A stretch of DNA of 64,000 bases from Lachnospira sp. (GTDB lineage: Bacteria; Bacillota; Clostridia; Lachnospirales; Lachnospiraceae). The translations under genes and the position numbers were made by a program. Under the pieces are notes generated by a model that did not search any database, had not been told where the DNA came from, and saw nothing but the letters and a program-made list of their open reading frames with translations. Where the stretch lies: contig JAGATQ010000031.1 of the NCBI GenBank assembly GCA_017621205.1, forward strand, positions 16,166 through 80,165. The letters run 5' to 3'. How positions within the stretch are numbered: position 1 is the first letter of the stretch; the number at the start of each line of letters is the position of its first letter. Positions 26,589 to 34,831 of the stretch are shown in pieces.

Positions 26589-28733
26589 ATGAATCAGGAA
26601 TTAAATGAACAGAGAAGAGAAACGATATTATCCCTTATGGGGGAAGAACAATATAAGCCAATGAAGCTTAAGGAGCTGGCATATTTTTTGCAGGTGCCTA
26701 ACGAGGATAGGGGAGTTTTGCGCAAAATCCTTACAGAGCTGGTAGAAGAGGGACGGGTGGAACTGGATACGAAGGGAAGATACCGCCTGCCGGATAAGGA
26801 TGTATTTCCAGGTACGTTTATTGGCAATGTAAGGGGATTTGGCTTTGTAGAGATTGAGGGGGAGAAAGAGGATATTTTTATTCCGGAGACTGCCGTAAAT
26901 GGTGCATTGCACGGTGATGAGGTACTTGTCAGGGTAAGTGAGATTAAGACCGGCAACCGCAGGGAAGGCGTTATTACTAAGATTGTCAAGCGCGGTATGA
27001 CAGAGGTGGTTGGAACCTTCCAGAAGAGTAAGAATTATGGATTTGTGATAGCAGATAATAAGAAGTTTACCAAGGATATTTTTATTCCAAAGGAACATAC
27101 GAAGAATGCCATGGAGGGACATAAGGTTGTTGTCAAAATGACAGGCTATGGTGATGAATCCCATAATCCGGAAGGGCATATTATTGAGATTTTAGGGCAT
27201 ATCAATGACCCGGGAGTCGATATTATATCTGTTGTGCGGGCATTAGGCATTCCGGAAGAGTATCCCAAGCTTGTAATGAAACAGGTAGAAAGTGTGCCAG
27301 AGGAGGTAGATTCCAAGGAATTTGCCGGACGATTAGATATACGGGATTGGCAGATGGTTACGATTGATGGTGAGGATGCCAAGGATTTAGATGATGCTAT
27401 CTCGATTACAAGAACCGATAACGGATATCAGCTTGGGGTACATATTGCAGACGTCAGCCAGTATGTAACTGAGGGCTCGCCACTTGATAAGGAGGCCATA
27501 AAGCGTGGTACCAGCGTGTATCTTGTTGACAGGGTTATCCCTATGCTGCCCCATGCCTTATCCAATGGTATCTGTTCCCTGAATCAGGGCGTTGACCGCC
27601 TTGCTCTAAGCTGTATTATGGAGATTGATAAAAAAGGGAAGGTAGTTGGTCACCGGATTGCAGAGACCGTGGTAAGAATCGACCGGCGCATGAGCTACAC
27701 CAGTGTGAAGAAGATTTTGGAGGACCATGATGAAGCAGAGATAGCAGAATATAAAGATTTGGTTCCGATGTTTGAGCTGATGCTGGAGCTTTCGCTTTTA
27801 TTGAGAGAGCGCAGAAGTAAGAGGGGTTCCATTGATTTTGATTTCCCGGAATCTAAGATATATCTTAATGATAAGGGGATTCCGATTGATATTAAACCCT
27901 ATGAACGAAACTGTGCTACTAAGCTGATAGAGGATTTTATGCTGATGGCTAATGAGACGATTGCGGAGGATTTCTTTTGGCAGGAGTTACCGTTTGTTTA
28001 TCGTATCCATGAGGCACCGGATCAGGAGAAGCTTATGAAGCTCTCAACGATGCTTGCTAATTTTGGTTATTTTATTAAAAATACTGGGGAAGAGATTCAT
28101 CCAAAGGAATTCCAGAAGCTGCTTGGCAAGGTGGAGGGAACACCGGAGGAGGCATTGATTAGCCGTTTGACCCTGCGTTCTATGAAGCAGGCAAAATACT
28201 CTACCAATAATAGCGGACATTTTGGATTAGCGGCGAAATATTACTGCCATTTTACTTCGCCCATCCGTCGGTATCCGGATTTACAGATTCACCGGATTAT
28301 TAAGGAGAATTTGCATGGCAAGCTGACTCCCAAGAGGATAGAGCACTATGAGAGAATTCTGGATGGAATCAGTGACAGCTGCAGCAAAACGGAACGCAGA
28401 GCCGAGGAGGCAGAGCGTGAGGTGGATAAGCTGAAGAAAGTACAGTATATGACGATGCATATCGGTGAAGAGTTTGCGGGCGTTGTTTCCAGTATTACCT
28501 CATGGGGAATGTATGTGGAGCTTCCCAATACGGTTGAGGGAATGGTGAGCGTGAATTCCCTGATAGATGATTACTATTATTATGTGGAAGAGGAATATAA
28601 GCTGGTTGGGAAGGATAGTAAAAAGGAATATCATTTGGGACAAAAGGTTTGCATTAAGGTGGAAAATGCTGATATGGAAACGAGAACGATTGATTTTTCT
28701 ATCGTTGAAGGAAAGGAAGGGGAGGAGGTGTGA
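26589..28733 (+). CDS. rnr: Ribonuclease R
   Basis: Processive 3'-5' exoribonuclease that degrades structured RNA and, with SmpB-tmRNA, faulty mRNAs. Order of domains in the 714 residues: N-terminal winged-helix-like segment (about 1-70), two cold-shock-type domains (PGTFIGNVRGFGFV and VVGTFQKSKNYGFV), RNB catalytic domain with IDGEDAKDLDDAI near residue 260-270 holding the metal-binding aspartates, and a C-terminal S1 domain (AGVVSSITSWGMYVEL). No long basic tail. GGGGGTG lies just before the ATG. smpB follows after 6 bases. Confidence 0.97.
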   Translation: MNQELNEQRRETILSLMGEEQYKPMKLKELAYFLQVPNEDRGVLRKILTELVEEGRVELDTKGRYRLPDKDVFPGTFIGNVRGFGFVEIEGEKEDIFIPETAVNGALHGDEVLVRVSEIKTGNRREGVITKIVKRGMTEVVGTFQKSKNYGFVIADNKKFTKDIFIPKEHTKNAMEGHKVVVKMTGYGDESHNPEGHIIEILGHINDPGVDIISVVRALGIPEEYPKLVMKQVESVPEEVDSKEFAGRLDIRDWQMVTIDGEDAKDLDDAISITRTDNGYQLGVHIADVSQYVTEGSPLDKEAIKRGTSVYLVDRVIPMLPHALSNGICSLNQGVDRLALSCIMEIDKKGKVVGHRIAETVVRIDRRMSYTSVKKILEDHDEAEIAEYKDLVPMFELMLELSLLLRERRSKRGSIDFDFPESKIYLNDKGIPIDIKPYERNCATKLIEDFMLMANETIAEDFFWQELPFVYRIHEAPDQEKLMKLSTMLANFGYFIKNTGEEIHPKEFQKLLGKVEGTPEEALISRLTLRSMKQAKYSTNNSGHFGLAAKYYCHFTSPIRRYPDLQIHRIIKENLHGKLTPKRIEHYERILDGISDSCSKTERRAEEAEREVDKLKKVQYMTMHIGEEFAGVVSSITSWGMYVELPNTVEGMVSVNSLIDDYYYYVEEEYKLVGKDSKKEYHLGQKVCIKVENADMETRTIDFSIVEGKEGEEV

Positions 28734-28739
28734 TAAGCA

Positions 28740-29210
28740 ATGGCGAAACAGCATGGCGAGAAATTGATTGCCAACAATAAAAAAGCCTATCACGATTATT
28801 TTATTGAAGAAAAATATGAAGCGGGCATTGTGCTCCACGGTACAGAGGTTAAGTCACTCAGATTGGGACAGTGCAGTATAAAGGAGGCCTTTATCAGTAT
28901 TGATGACGGTGAAATTTATATTCAGCGTATGCACATTAATCCTTATGAAAAGGGAAATATTTTTAATAAAGACCCGCTTCGCAAAAGAAAGCTGTTACTC
29001 CACAAGACAGAAATTAACAAGATATTTGGCAAATCCAAGGAGAAGGGTTATACCATTGTACCGCTTAAGGTCTATTTTAGCGGCAGTCTCGTAAAGCTGG
29101 AGATTGCTCTGGCAAGGGGTAAAAAGCTATATGATAAGCGGGATACGATTGCAAAGAAGGATCAGCAGCGGGAGGCACAGCGGGAATTTAAAATCCGAAA
29201 TCTTGGCTGA
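28740..29210 (+). CDS. smpB: tmRNA-binding protein SmpB
   Basis: Binds the tRNA-like end of tmRNA and delivers it to stalled ribosomes. 156 residues with the family's [22 protein letters not shown] start, [14 protein letters not shown] segment [13 protein letters not shown], and a basic C-terminal tail ([19 protein letters not shown]) that enters the mRNA channel. GGAGGAGGTG at 28720-28729, inside the end of rnr, is the ribosome site, so it is cotranscribed with rnr. ssrA, its RNA partner, is only 156 bases downstream. Confidence 0.97.
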   Translation: MAKQHGEKLIANNKKAYHDYFIEEKYEAGIVLHGTEVKSLRLGQCSIKEAFISIDDGEIYIQRMHINPYEKGNIFNKDPLRKRKLLLHKTEINKIFGKSKEKGYTIVPLKVYFSGSLVKLEIALARGKKLYDKRDTIAKKDQQREAQREFKIRNLG

Positions 29211-29290
29211 TTTTGTGTAACGAAAGTGTATGATTGCCTTATATGGTCTGGGTGAAGTTTTGCATTTACAAATAAATTTTTAATTTGGGG

Positions 29291-29318
29291 TTGATTTTTT
29301 CAAAAAAACGAGTAAGAT
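29291..29318 (+). promoter_or_regulatory. ssrA promoter
   Basis: TTGATT at 29291-29296 and TAAGAT at 29313-29318 with a 16-base spacer. Transcription would start about 40 bases before the mature tmRNA end, consistent with 5' processing. Confidence 0.6.
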
Positions 29319-29365
29319 AGTAATACACGAAGGACAGACCTTAGTGTAACCGTACAATATGTTTC

Positions 29366-29709
29366 GGGCTAGTACTGGTTTCGACGGGGATGTTGAATTT
29401 GTGGCAGCCATTCATGGACTAGGACCATGTAAAAACTTAGAAACTAAAATTAAACGCTGAAGACAATTTAGCTTTAGCTGCCTAGTTGCAGCTTGTCGGA
29501 CTTAGCCGTCCCGCCAGCTAAGACCCCGGCATCAAACCGGTGGGGAACACTTAGGAGTAAGCTTTGCCTCCTAAGTAGCACGATGAAGCTACCAACGCCG
29601 GAAACCTGTCAGTAGGTGTCCGGTTGAGGGAATGATAAATTACTGACTGTAATGGGAGATACCGCAATGGATATGTTTTCGGACAGGGGTTCGATTCCCC
29701 TCTGGTCCA
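29366..29709 (+). ncRNA. ssrA: Transfer-messenger RNA (tmRNA)
   Basis: Rescues stalled ribosomes and tags the unfinished protein for proteolysis. The 5' end GGGCTAG pairs with CTGGTCC at 29702-29708 (two G-U) to form the acceptor stem. TGGTTTCGACGGGG is the conserved 5' segment and AGGGGTTCGATTCCCCT is the T arm. The tag reading frame is GCT-GAA-GAC-AAT-TTA-GCT-TTA-GCT-GCC-TAG at 29456-29485, giving AEDNLALAA. The 3' CCA is not encoded. Neighbours rnr and smpB are its functional partners. Ends are inferred from pairing. Confidence 0.96.
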
Positions 29710-29716
29710 TGCTTCT

Positions 29717-29745
29717 AATGTCACAGTTATTATTGTGGCATTTTT
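29717..29745 (+). terminator. Terminator of ssrA
   Basis: AATGTCACA at 29717-29725 pairs with TGTGGCATT at 29734-29742 (one G-T), followed by T residues. Confidence 0.85.
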
Positions 29746-29755
29746 GGTTAAATAC

Positions 29756-29841
29756 GATAGTTGTGCCTTTATATAAATTTGCTTCGTTGTCCGAGCTACG
29801 CTCGGTACAAAGGCGCAAATTTATATAAAGGCACAACTATC
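29756..29841 (-). repeat. 86-base palindromic core, copy 2
   Basis: Perfect 27-base arms (29756-29782 and 29815-29841) around a 32-base centre. Relative to the copy at 20090-20175 it is inverted. Core edges CGCCTTTGTAC and GACAACGAAG are identical, and all six arm differences are compensated. A half-match to the larger element's right end (TTTGCAATTATC) follows at 29861-29872. It lies 10 bases behind the ssrA terminator. Confidence 0.8.
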
Positions 29842-29900
29842 TAACTTTACAAATGAAAGCTTTGCAATTATCAATATAATATATTAGAACAAGAAAGAAA

Positions 29901-30130
29901 CCACTGAAAATCTTGACAAAGCATTAATATTATATTGATACCAATGACAGAAGGTGGCAATAAAAGAGGACTTGCTCAAACAAGTTCTCGGTAACGGTAT
30001 TATATAATCCGTTCACATATTAGATGATAATCTCTGATAGCTGCCTTCAGTGGATTTTCTATAATAATGATACAGGACAAATTTAAAAATCCATCCGCTA
30101 TTACTTTTAAATCAATAGTGGATGGATTTT
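29901..30130 (+). other. Gene-less 460-base gap: hairpin-rich segment ending in a terminator
   Basis: Between 29842 and 30254 no ORF is supported. GAAGGTGGC at 29950-29958 can pair with GCTGCCTTC at 30040-30048. Inside are GAGGACTTG/CAAGTTCTC (29966-29989) and AACGG/CCGTT (29993-30013). An upstream CCACTGAA at 29901-29908 is complementary to TTCAGTGG at 30046-30053 and competes with the first stem. The stretch ends in a strong terminator-like hairpin at 30086-30130. A TTGACA at 29913-29918 lacks a good -10. This may be a small RNA gene or decayed mobile DNA. Confidence 0.35.
30086..30130 (+). terminator. Orphan terminator-like hairpin
   Basis: AAAATCCATCCGCTATT at 30086-30102 pairs with 30114-30130 (one G-T over 17 bases), continuing into ATTTATT. 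It has no coding gene directly upstream. Confidence 0.65.
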
Positions 30131-30254
30131 ATTTATTGCCATGACATCTGTAGTTGCTTTTTTGTTTTGCACAGCCGGAGAGATATAGATTGATAAGAAT
30201 TTACAAAAAGTAAAGATGCAATACAATATTTTTCGTAAAATGTTTAGAAATATA

Positions 30255-30283
30255 TTGATAAAAACCTAAATGATGCTTATACT
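30255..30283 (+). promoter_or_regulatory. Promoter of the RelB/ParE-type operon
   Basis: TTGATA at 30255-30260, 17-base spacer, TATACT at 30278-30283. The expected start near 30290 leaves a leader of about 15 bases that is almost entirely ribosome site. Confidence 0.75.
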
Positions 30284-30304
30284 GTAACTATGGAGGTGAT
30301 TTGT

Positions 30305-30550
30305 ATGCCAAATATCAAACCAGTATCAGATTTAAGAAATTATAATACGGTATTAAATGAAGTGTCGTATGGTAATCCGGTTTATTTAACAAAAAACGGA
30401 CGAGGAGATTTTGCTATTGTGACGATGCAGGAATTAGATGAATTAAGAGCAATTAAAGGTTTGTTCGGTGCATTGGAAAAAGGTGAAGCATCTGCTAGAG
30501 AAAAAGGCTGGATTTCTTATGAAGCTGTGAGAGAGGCGTTGGGAGTATGA
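30305..30550 (+). CDS. Phd/YefM-type antitoxin
   Basis: 81-residue antitoxin that binds its partner toxin and its own promoter. The N-terminal pattern VSDLRNYNTVLNEVSYGNPVYLTKNGRG with FAIVTMQELDEL is the Phd/YefM fold; the C-terminal part is charged and would wrap the toxin. ATG at 30305 has an ideal GGAGGTGAT at 30292-30300; an in-frame ATG at 30290 coincides with the predicted transcript start and is rejected. It overlaps the toxin gene by 4 bases (ATGA), normal for such operons. Confidence 0.88.
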   Translation: MPNIKPVSDLRNYNTVLNEVSYGNPVYLTKNGRGDFAIVTMQELDELRAIKGLFGALEKGEASAREKGWISYEAVREALGV

Positions 30551-30894
30551 AACAGTTAGATTTGTCTCCTGAGGCACTTAATGATTTGCAACAAACAAAA
30601 GCATATATTATTACGGAATACGGTGAAGATTTTGCCAAGAAAATACTTGGTAATATTATGGATTCCATTGGTAATCTTTTGGCATTCCCAGATGTAGGCG
30701 TGAGTATATTTGCAAGATATGGGATAGACTGTGACTACTTATTTATTGTCTCAAACCGTAATTATGTGTTTTACAGAAAAGAAGGAGAATTTATAAGAGT
30801 TATCAGAGTTTTAAATGAAAAACAGGACTTTATGTATATCTTGTTTGGCATCAAAACTACATCTCGGGAAACAGAAGATTATTGGGAAAAATGA
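30547..30894 (+). CDS. RelE/ParE-family toxin
   Basis: 115-residue toxin partner of the preceding antitoxin. LSPEALNDLQQTKAYI at the start, DIGxx-like PDVGVSIFARYG, and YVFYRKEGEFIRVIRVLNEKQDFMYILFG are the RelE/ParE plasmid-stabilisation pattern. Its closest pattern looks like ParE, whose relatives poison gyrase, but some family members cleave mRNA on the ribosome; the target cannot be decided from sequence. The C-terminal ~15 residues extend beyond the usual end. It lies near smpB-ssrA, the system that relieves RelE-type damage. Confidence 0.85.
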   Translation: MKQLDLSPEALNDLQQTKAYIITEYGEDFAKKILGNIMDSIGNLLAFPDVGVSIFARYGIDCDYLFIVSNRNYVFYRKEGEFIRVIRVLNEKQDFMYILFGIKTTSRETEDYWEK

Positions 30895-30994
30895 TACCTT
30901 CCTGCAATACCCATATAATAGACCATAATAGTGATTTGTGCTAGGAAAACTGAGATGACAATAGTTGATTTTCTGAAAAGTTTTTTACTTATAC

Positions 30995-31023
30995 TTGCCA
31001 TATTTTTCAGATAATAGTATAGT
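30995..31023 (+). promoter_or_regulatory. Promoter of the lipoprotein gene
   Basis: TTGCCA at 30995-31000, 17-base spacer, TATAGT at 31018-31023. Confidence 0.6.
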
Positions 31024-31079
31024 AATACTATATGGTTTCTTATGAGAAGAGACCAAGTAAATCGATTCGGAGGGACATT

Positions 31080-31658
31080 ATGAAAAAGTTTTTTGTATTA
31101 TGTTTGACAGGTGTGATTATGCTGGCAGCTTTGACTGGCTGTGGTAAACAGGAGGTTGATGAGGTACAGCAGGATTTAATACAGTATGTTGAGACAGACT
31201 TAGCCGGAATTAAGAATGAGGAAGCGTTGGCAATCAATCGTTACAACGAGGTTTCTGCCCAGATTTCTTCCATGAAACGAAAGGATATTTTATCGGCATT
31301 TAATGATGAGATTATTCCAAACTACACGACATTTTATAATAATCTGATGAACGTTGCACCAAAGACAGCAGAGGTGATTGCTTTAAAACAGACCTACGTT
31401 GATGGTGTAAAGCTGCAGTTGGAGGGGCTCACGGCACTTTCTACTGCAATACAGGAGAACAATAGCGATAATGCAGTTGCTGCGAATGACACCATCGCAC
31501 AGGGTAAGGCGAAGGTAGACCAGCACAGGGCAGATATTGTTGCCTTGGCTGGGGAACACAATATTAATATAAAGACAGATGCAGGAGTCAGTGCCAACAA
31601 TGGAGGAGCGAGTGCCGACGCAACAGAAGCTGCAACAGAGACCGAACCTGCAGAATAG
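31080..31658 (+). CDS. Lipoprotein of unknown function
   Basis: 192-residue exported lipoprotein: signal peptide MKKFFVLCLTGVIMLAAL followed by lipobox LTGC, so Cys20 would be lipid-modified and anchored outside the membrane. The mature part is predominantly helical and ends in a low-complexity alanine, threonine and glutamate tail (about residues 165-192). ATG at 31080 follows CGGAGGG and is preferred to an in-frame codon at 31032. No family recognised. The following gene encodes an unrelated membrane protein 71 bases on, perhaps in the same transcript. Confidence 0.75.
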   Translation: MKKFFVLCLTGVIMLAALTGCGKQEVDEVQQDLIQYVETDLAGIKNEEALAINRYNEVSAQISSMKRKDILSAFNDEIIPNYTTFYNNLMNVAPKTAEVIALKQTYVDGVKLQLEGLTALSTAIQENNSDNAVAANDTIAQGKAKVDQHRADIVALAGEHNINIKTDAGVSANNGGASADATEAATETEPAE

Positions 31659-31729
31659 TTGGTATGTTTGGTCAAGATAGGAGTTATCGATAACAGATGT
31701 AGTAAATTCAGACGAAACGGAGTAAATAT

Positions 31730-32290
31730 ATGGATGTATTTTATGTGGATGGATTTGCTTTTTCACAGAAGGAAGAGTATAATCTGGCTCTTCGTGAGCA
31801 AAGAAATATTCAATCGATTAAGACTAAGATGAATATGCAGAATAAGGACAGTGTACTCAATATATACAATAAGCTGGCAGGAAAGGGAATATTGATTACG
31901 CCTGTTGGTTTGTCATTTTTGCGGGAACTGCGGGAGATTCTGTTGGTTCAATTTGGCATGGAGGAAACAGAGCTTACGATGATTAAGGTGGTCGATAACC
32001 CTTCTGTTCAAAAGACCAAGGAACAGTTTACCTTGGAGCAGGTTGTTAAGGATAATCAGAAAAAAGCGGGAACTATCCGTACCCTTAAAATATTTCTTGT
32101 AGGAATGGTTATTGTCATTATCGGAATGTTTGCAATCAACATTTTTTTGCCTAATTCCGGGTATATTAATACGGAGAATAAAATACTAAACCAATATTCT
32201 TCCTGGGAGGAAGAGTTAAAACAACGGGAAGCAGCGGTCAAGGAGAAGGAAGAAGCCCTTGGAATTGATGCTTCCGACAATAAAGAGTAG
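31730..32290 (+). CDS. Membrane-anchored protein of unknown function
   Basis: 186-residue protein with a soluble, mostly helical N-terminal half (about 1-115), one membrane helix (FLVGMVIVIIGMFAINIFL, about 124-142), and an outside tail ending in a short coiled coil (EEELKQREAAVKEKEEAL). No family recognised. It has only a weak ribosome site (ACGGAG), and lies between a lipoprotein gene and a two-component system, all on the plus strand, suggesting a cell-envelope role; that is inference from neighbours only. Confidence 0.6.
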   Translation: MDVFYVDGFAFSQKEEYNLALREQRNIQSIKTKMNMQNKDSVLNIYNKLAGKGILITPVGLSFLRELREILLVQFGMEETELTMIKVVDNPSVQKTKEQFTLEQVVKDNQKKAGTIRTLKIFLVGMVIVIIGMFAINIFLPNSGYINTENKILNQYSSWEEELKQREAAVKEKEEALGIDASDNKE

Positions 32291-32327
32291 ATTTTACGCT
32301 ATAATAATGGTAATTCTTTCACAGATT

Positions 32328-32370
32328 AGTCATATTCCTTTGCTACACTAGCTGTAGATGGAATATGACT
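32328..32370 (+). terminator. Hairpin before the response regulator
   Basis: AGTCATATTCC at 32328-32338 pairs perfectly with 32360-32370, with an inner CTACA/TGTAG stem, followed by TTTGTGG. A weak terminator or leader hairpin. Confidence 0.55.
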
Positions 32371-32392
32371 TTTGTGGTATAAGGAGGTTTTT

Positions 32393-33082
32393 ATGAATCA
32401 ATTAAAGGTGTTAGTGGTGGATGACGAATCTAGAATGAGAAAGCTGGTAAAGGACTTCCTTGTTAAGAAGGATTTCGAGGTGTTGGAGGCTGCAGACGGA
32501 CAGGAAGCGGTTGATATATTTTTTGCAGATAAGGACATTGATTTGATTATTCTTGATGTAATGATGCCCAAGATGGATGGATGGCAGGTGTGTAAGGAGA
32601 TTCGCCAATATTCGAAAGTACCGATTATTATGCTGACAGCGAAATCAGATGAGCGTGATGAATTGTTGGGATTTGATTTAGGGGTGGATGAGTATATTTC
32701 CAAGCCCTTTAGCCCTAAGATTCTGGTAGCCCGTGTGGAGGCAATTCTTAGGCGTTCTGGTTCCAGTCTTACAGGAGAAAAGCTGGTTGCCGGTGGCATC
32801 GAGCTTGATGTATCGGCTCATGAAGTTCGGATGGATGGAACACTGATTGAGTTGAGCTATAAAGAGTTTGAATTGCTTAATTATTTCATTATTAATCAAG
32901 GTGTGGCATTGAGCAGAGAAAAGATTCTTAATAATGTCTGGAATTATGACTATTTTGGAGATGCCAGAACGATTGATACCCATGTAAAGAAACTTCGTTC
33001 CAAGCTTGGGAAAAAGGGAGAGTATATTAAGACAATCTGGGGCATGGGTTACAAATTTGAAGTGACAGAGGATGGAAAGTAA
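32393..33082 (+). CDS. OmpR/PhoB-family response regulator
   Basis: 229-residue two-component regulator. Receiver domain (about 1-115): acidic pair in VVDDES, phospho-acceptor aspartate in LIILDVMMPKMDGW, and lysine in ISKPFSP. The C-terminal winged-helix DNA-binding domain includes LSYKEFELLNYF, LNNVWNYDYFGDARTIDTHVKKLRSK-like residues and the GMGYKFE ending. ATG at 32393 has AAGGAGG at 32381-32387; the in-frame GTG at 32372 is rejected. The sensor kinase gene follows after 75 bases. Target genes are unknown. Confidence 0.93.
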   Translation: MNQLKVLVVDDESRMRKLVKDFLVKKDFEVLEAADGQEAVDIFFADKDIDLIILDVMMPKMDGWQVCKEIRQYSKVPIIMLTAKSDERDELLGFDLGVDEYISKPFSPKILVARVEAILRRSGSSLTGEKLVAGGIELDVSAHEVRMDGTLIELSYKEFELLNYFIINQGVALSREKILNNVWNYDYFGDARTIDTHVKKLRSKLGKKGEYIKTIWGMGYKFEVTEDGK

Positions 33083-33157
33083 GACAGGAATTGGTGGACA
33101 AATATATAAGATATATGCTTAAGTGATATCAGGTTTGTTTAGAGAGGTGACGGTTGT

Positions 33158-34735
33158 TTGAAGCAGGCAGAGAAGAAGAAAAATCAAAATCACATATTTC
33201 ACTCTATCCGGTTAAAGCTTACTATGACATTGGTAGGTGTAATGGGGGTGTGGATGTTTATAACGTGGCTTGTCTGCATGCTGTTTCTGGAGACCTTTTA
33301 CATGAGTAAAATCCAACAGACCTTGAAGGACTCCTACAATACCATTAACGACATGGTTGGAGAGTCGGATGCGGTGGGAGATATTTTGTCACAGCAGTTT
33401 TATACAGATAGTAATATTGATGTGGTAATTGGATATTTTTTAGATGACAGCAATGTTGTTGTCGATTACTCTACTTCGAGTGAAGGATATATGGGACGTG
33501 CCAGTATGGAGAAGTTGTTTCAGTTGGCGGTGAATGTGAAATCGAGTGATAGTTCAGAGTGGAAGCTTCCTGATGCACAAGAGTATGACAAGGGTTTTTA
33601 TATTATTCAAAAGAATCATGATACAAGAACCTCCTCCACCTATCTGGATTTAATCGGTACCTTAGACAACGGGCATGTCATTGTCATTCAGACCCCGGTA
33701 GAAAGTATCCGTAAAAGTGCAATGATTAGCAATACCTTTCTTGGTTATACCGGTATGATGGTAACGCTGTTTGGATGTATATTTATGTTTTTTATCAGCA
33801 GTAATTATTCACGGCCGATTCAGCAGATGGCACTGATTGCGAAACGAATGAGTAATCTTGATTTTGACGCTAAGGTAAACCAGTTTAGTAATGACGAGAT
33901 TGGAGAGCTTGGGCATAGTATGAATGACATGGCAGATAAGCTGGAGCATACCATATCAGAATTAAAGACTGCCAATAATGAACTGCGTAAGGATATTGAC
34001 CGTAAGACGCAGGTGGATGAAATGCGAAAAGAATTTCTTTCTCATGTTTCCCATGAATTAAAGACACCAATAGCTTTAATTCAAGGTTATGCAGAAGGGT
34101 TAAAGGATAATATTTTAGAGGATGAGGAAAGTAAGGAATTTTATTGTGATGTTATTATAGATGAGGCGGCTAAGATGAACGGCATGGTGAAGAGGCTTCT
34201 TGCACTGAATGAATTGGAATTTGGTACAGACCAGGTGCAGATGGAGCATTTTAATCTGGCAGAACTGATTGGCAATGTCGTGCAACAGTCGGATATACTG
34301 ATTCAGAAATCTAATGCAGAAGTGCGGGTTCTGGTAGATGAAGCGATTCAGGTATGGGCGGACGAATTTAAAATAGAATCGGTGGTAAATAATTATTTTA
34401 CCAATGCGTTGAATCATGTGTCTGACCATGGTTATATTGAGATTTCTGCCGTGAAGAGAAAGCATGATGTGCGGGTGTACGTCTTTAATACCGGAGAGCC
34501 AATTGCAGAGGAGGATATTGATAAGCTTTGGATTAAGTTTTATAAGGCGGATAAGGCAAGAAGCCGTGAGTATGGCGGTAATGGTATTGGTTTGTCTATT
34601 GTAGCAGCTACAATGGATGCACATGGTAAGGCATATGGCGTTGAAAATGTGGATGGTGGTGTACGCTTCTACTTTGATTTGGATACGGAAAACGAGGTAG
34701 ATATAGAGGAGGATACCCTTAAGGATAACGACTAA
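33158..34735 (+). CDS. Sensor histidine kinase
   Basis: 525-residue partner of the preceding regulator. Membrane helix 1 at about 23-48, an outside sensor region of about 140 residues, helix 2 at about 190-212, HAMP linker (SRPIQQMALIAKRMSNLDF), HisKA with phosphorylated His in SHVSHELKTPIALIQGY near residue 297, and HATPase with NNYFTNALNHV, FYKADKARS and GGNGIGLSIV. The start codon is TTG at 33158, placed 8 bases after AGAGGTGA; no better ATG exists upstream. The sensor domain matches no family I can name, so the signal is unknown. Confidence 0.92.
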   Translation: MKQAEKKKNQNHIFHSIRLKLTMTLVGVMGVWMFITWLVCMLFLETFYMSKIQQTLKDSYNTINDMVGESDAVGDILSQQFYTDSNIDVVIGYFLDDSNVVVDYSTSSEGYMGRASMEKLFQLAVNVKSSDSSEWKLPDAQEYDKGFYIIQKNHDTRTSSTYLDLIGTLDNGHVIVIQTPVESIRKSAMISNTFLGYTGMMVTLFGCIFMFFISSNYSRPIQQMALIAKRMSNLDFDAKVNQFSNDEIGELGHSMNDMADKLEHTISELKTANNELRKDIDRKTQVDEMRKEFLSHVSHELKTPIALIQGYAEGLKDNILEDEESKEFYCDVIIDEAAKMNGMVKRLLALNELEFGTDQVQMEHFNLAELIGNVVQQSDILIQKSNAEVRVLVDEAIQVWADEFKIESVVNNYFTNALNHVSDHGYIEISAVKRKHDVRVYVFNTGEPIAEEDIDKLWIKFYKADKARSREYGGNGIGLSIVAATMDAHGKAYGVENVDGGVRFYFDLDTENEVDIEEDTLKDND

Positions 34736-34831
34736 AAGCACAAATTGTTGCTTTATGTACAGATTTGCCTTGCCACATTTCGCGAATAGTGTTAAAATAA
34801 GACTTGAGATTAGTGTGAGGAGGCTTCTTTG

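Noticed and set aside
29694..31060. Integrated island using the tmRNA 3' end as attachment site
   Set aside because: No second copy of the ssrA 3' end and no integrase were found in the window; only a toxin-antitoxin pair and a palindromic repeat follow.
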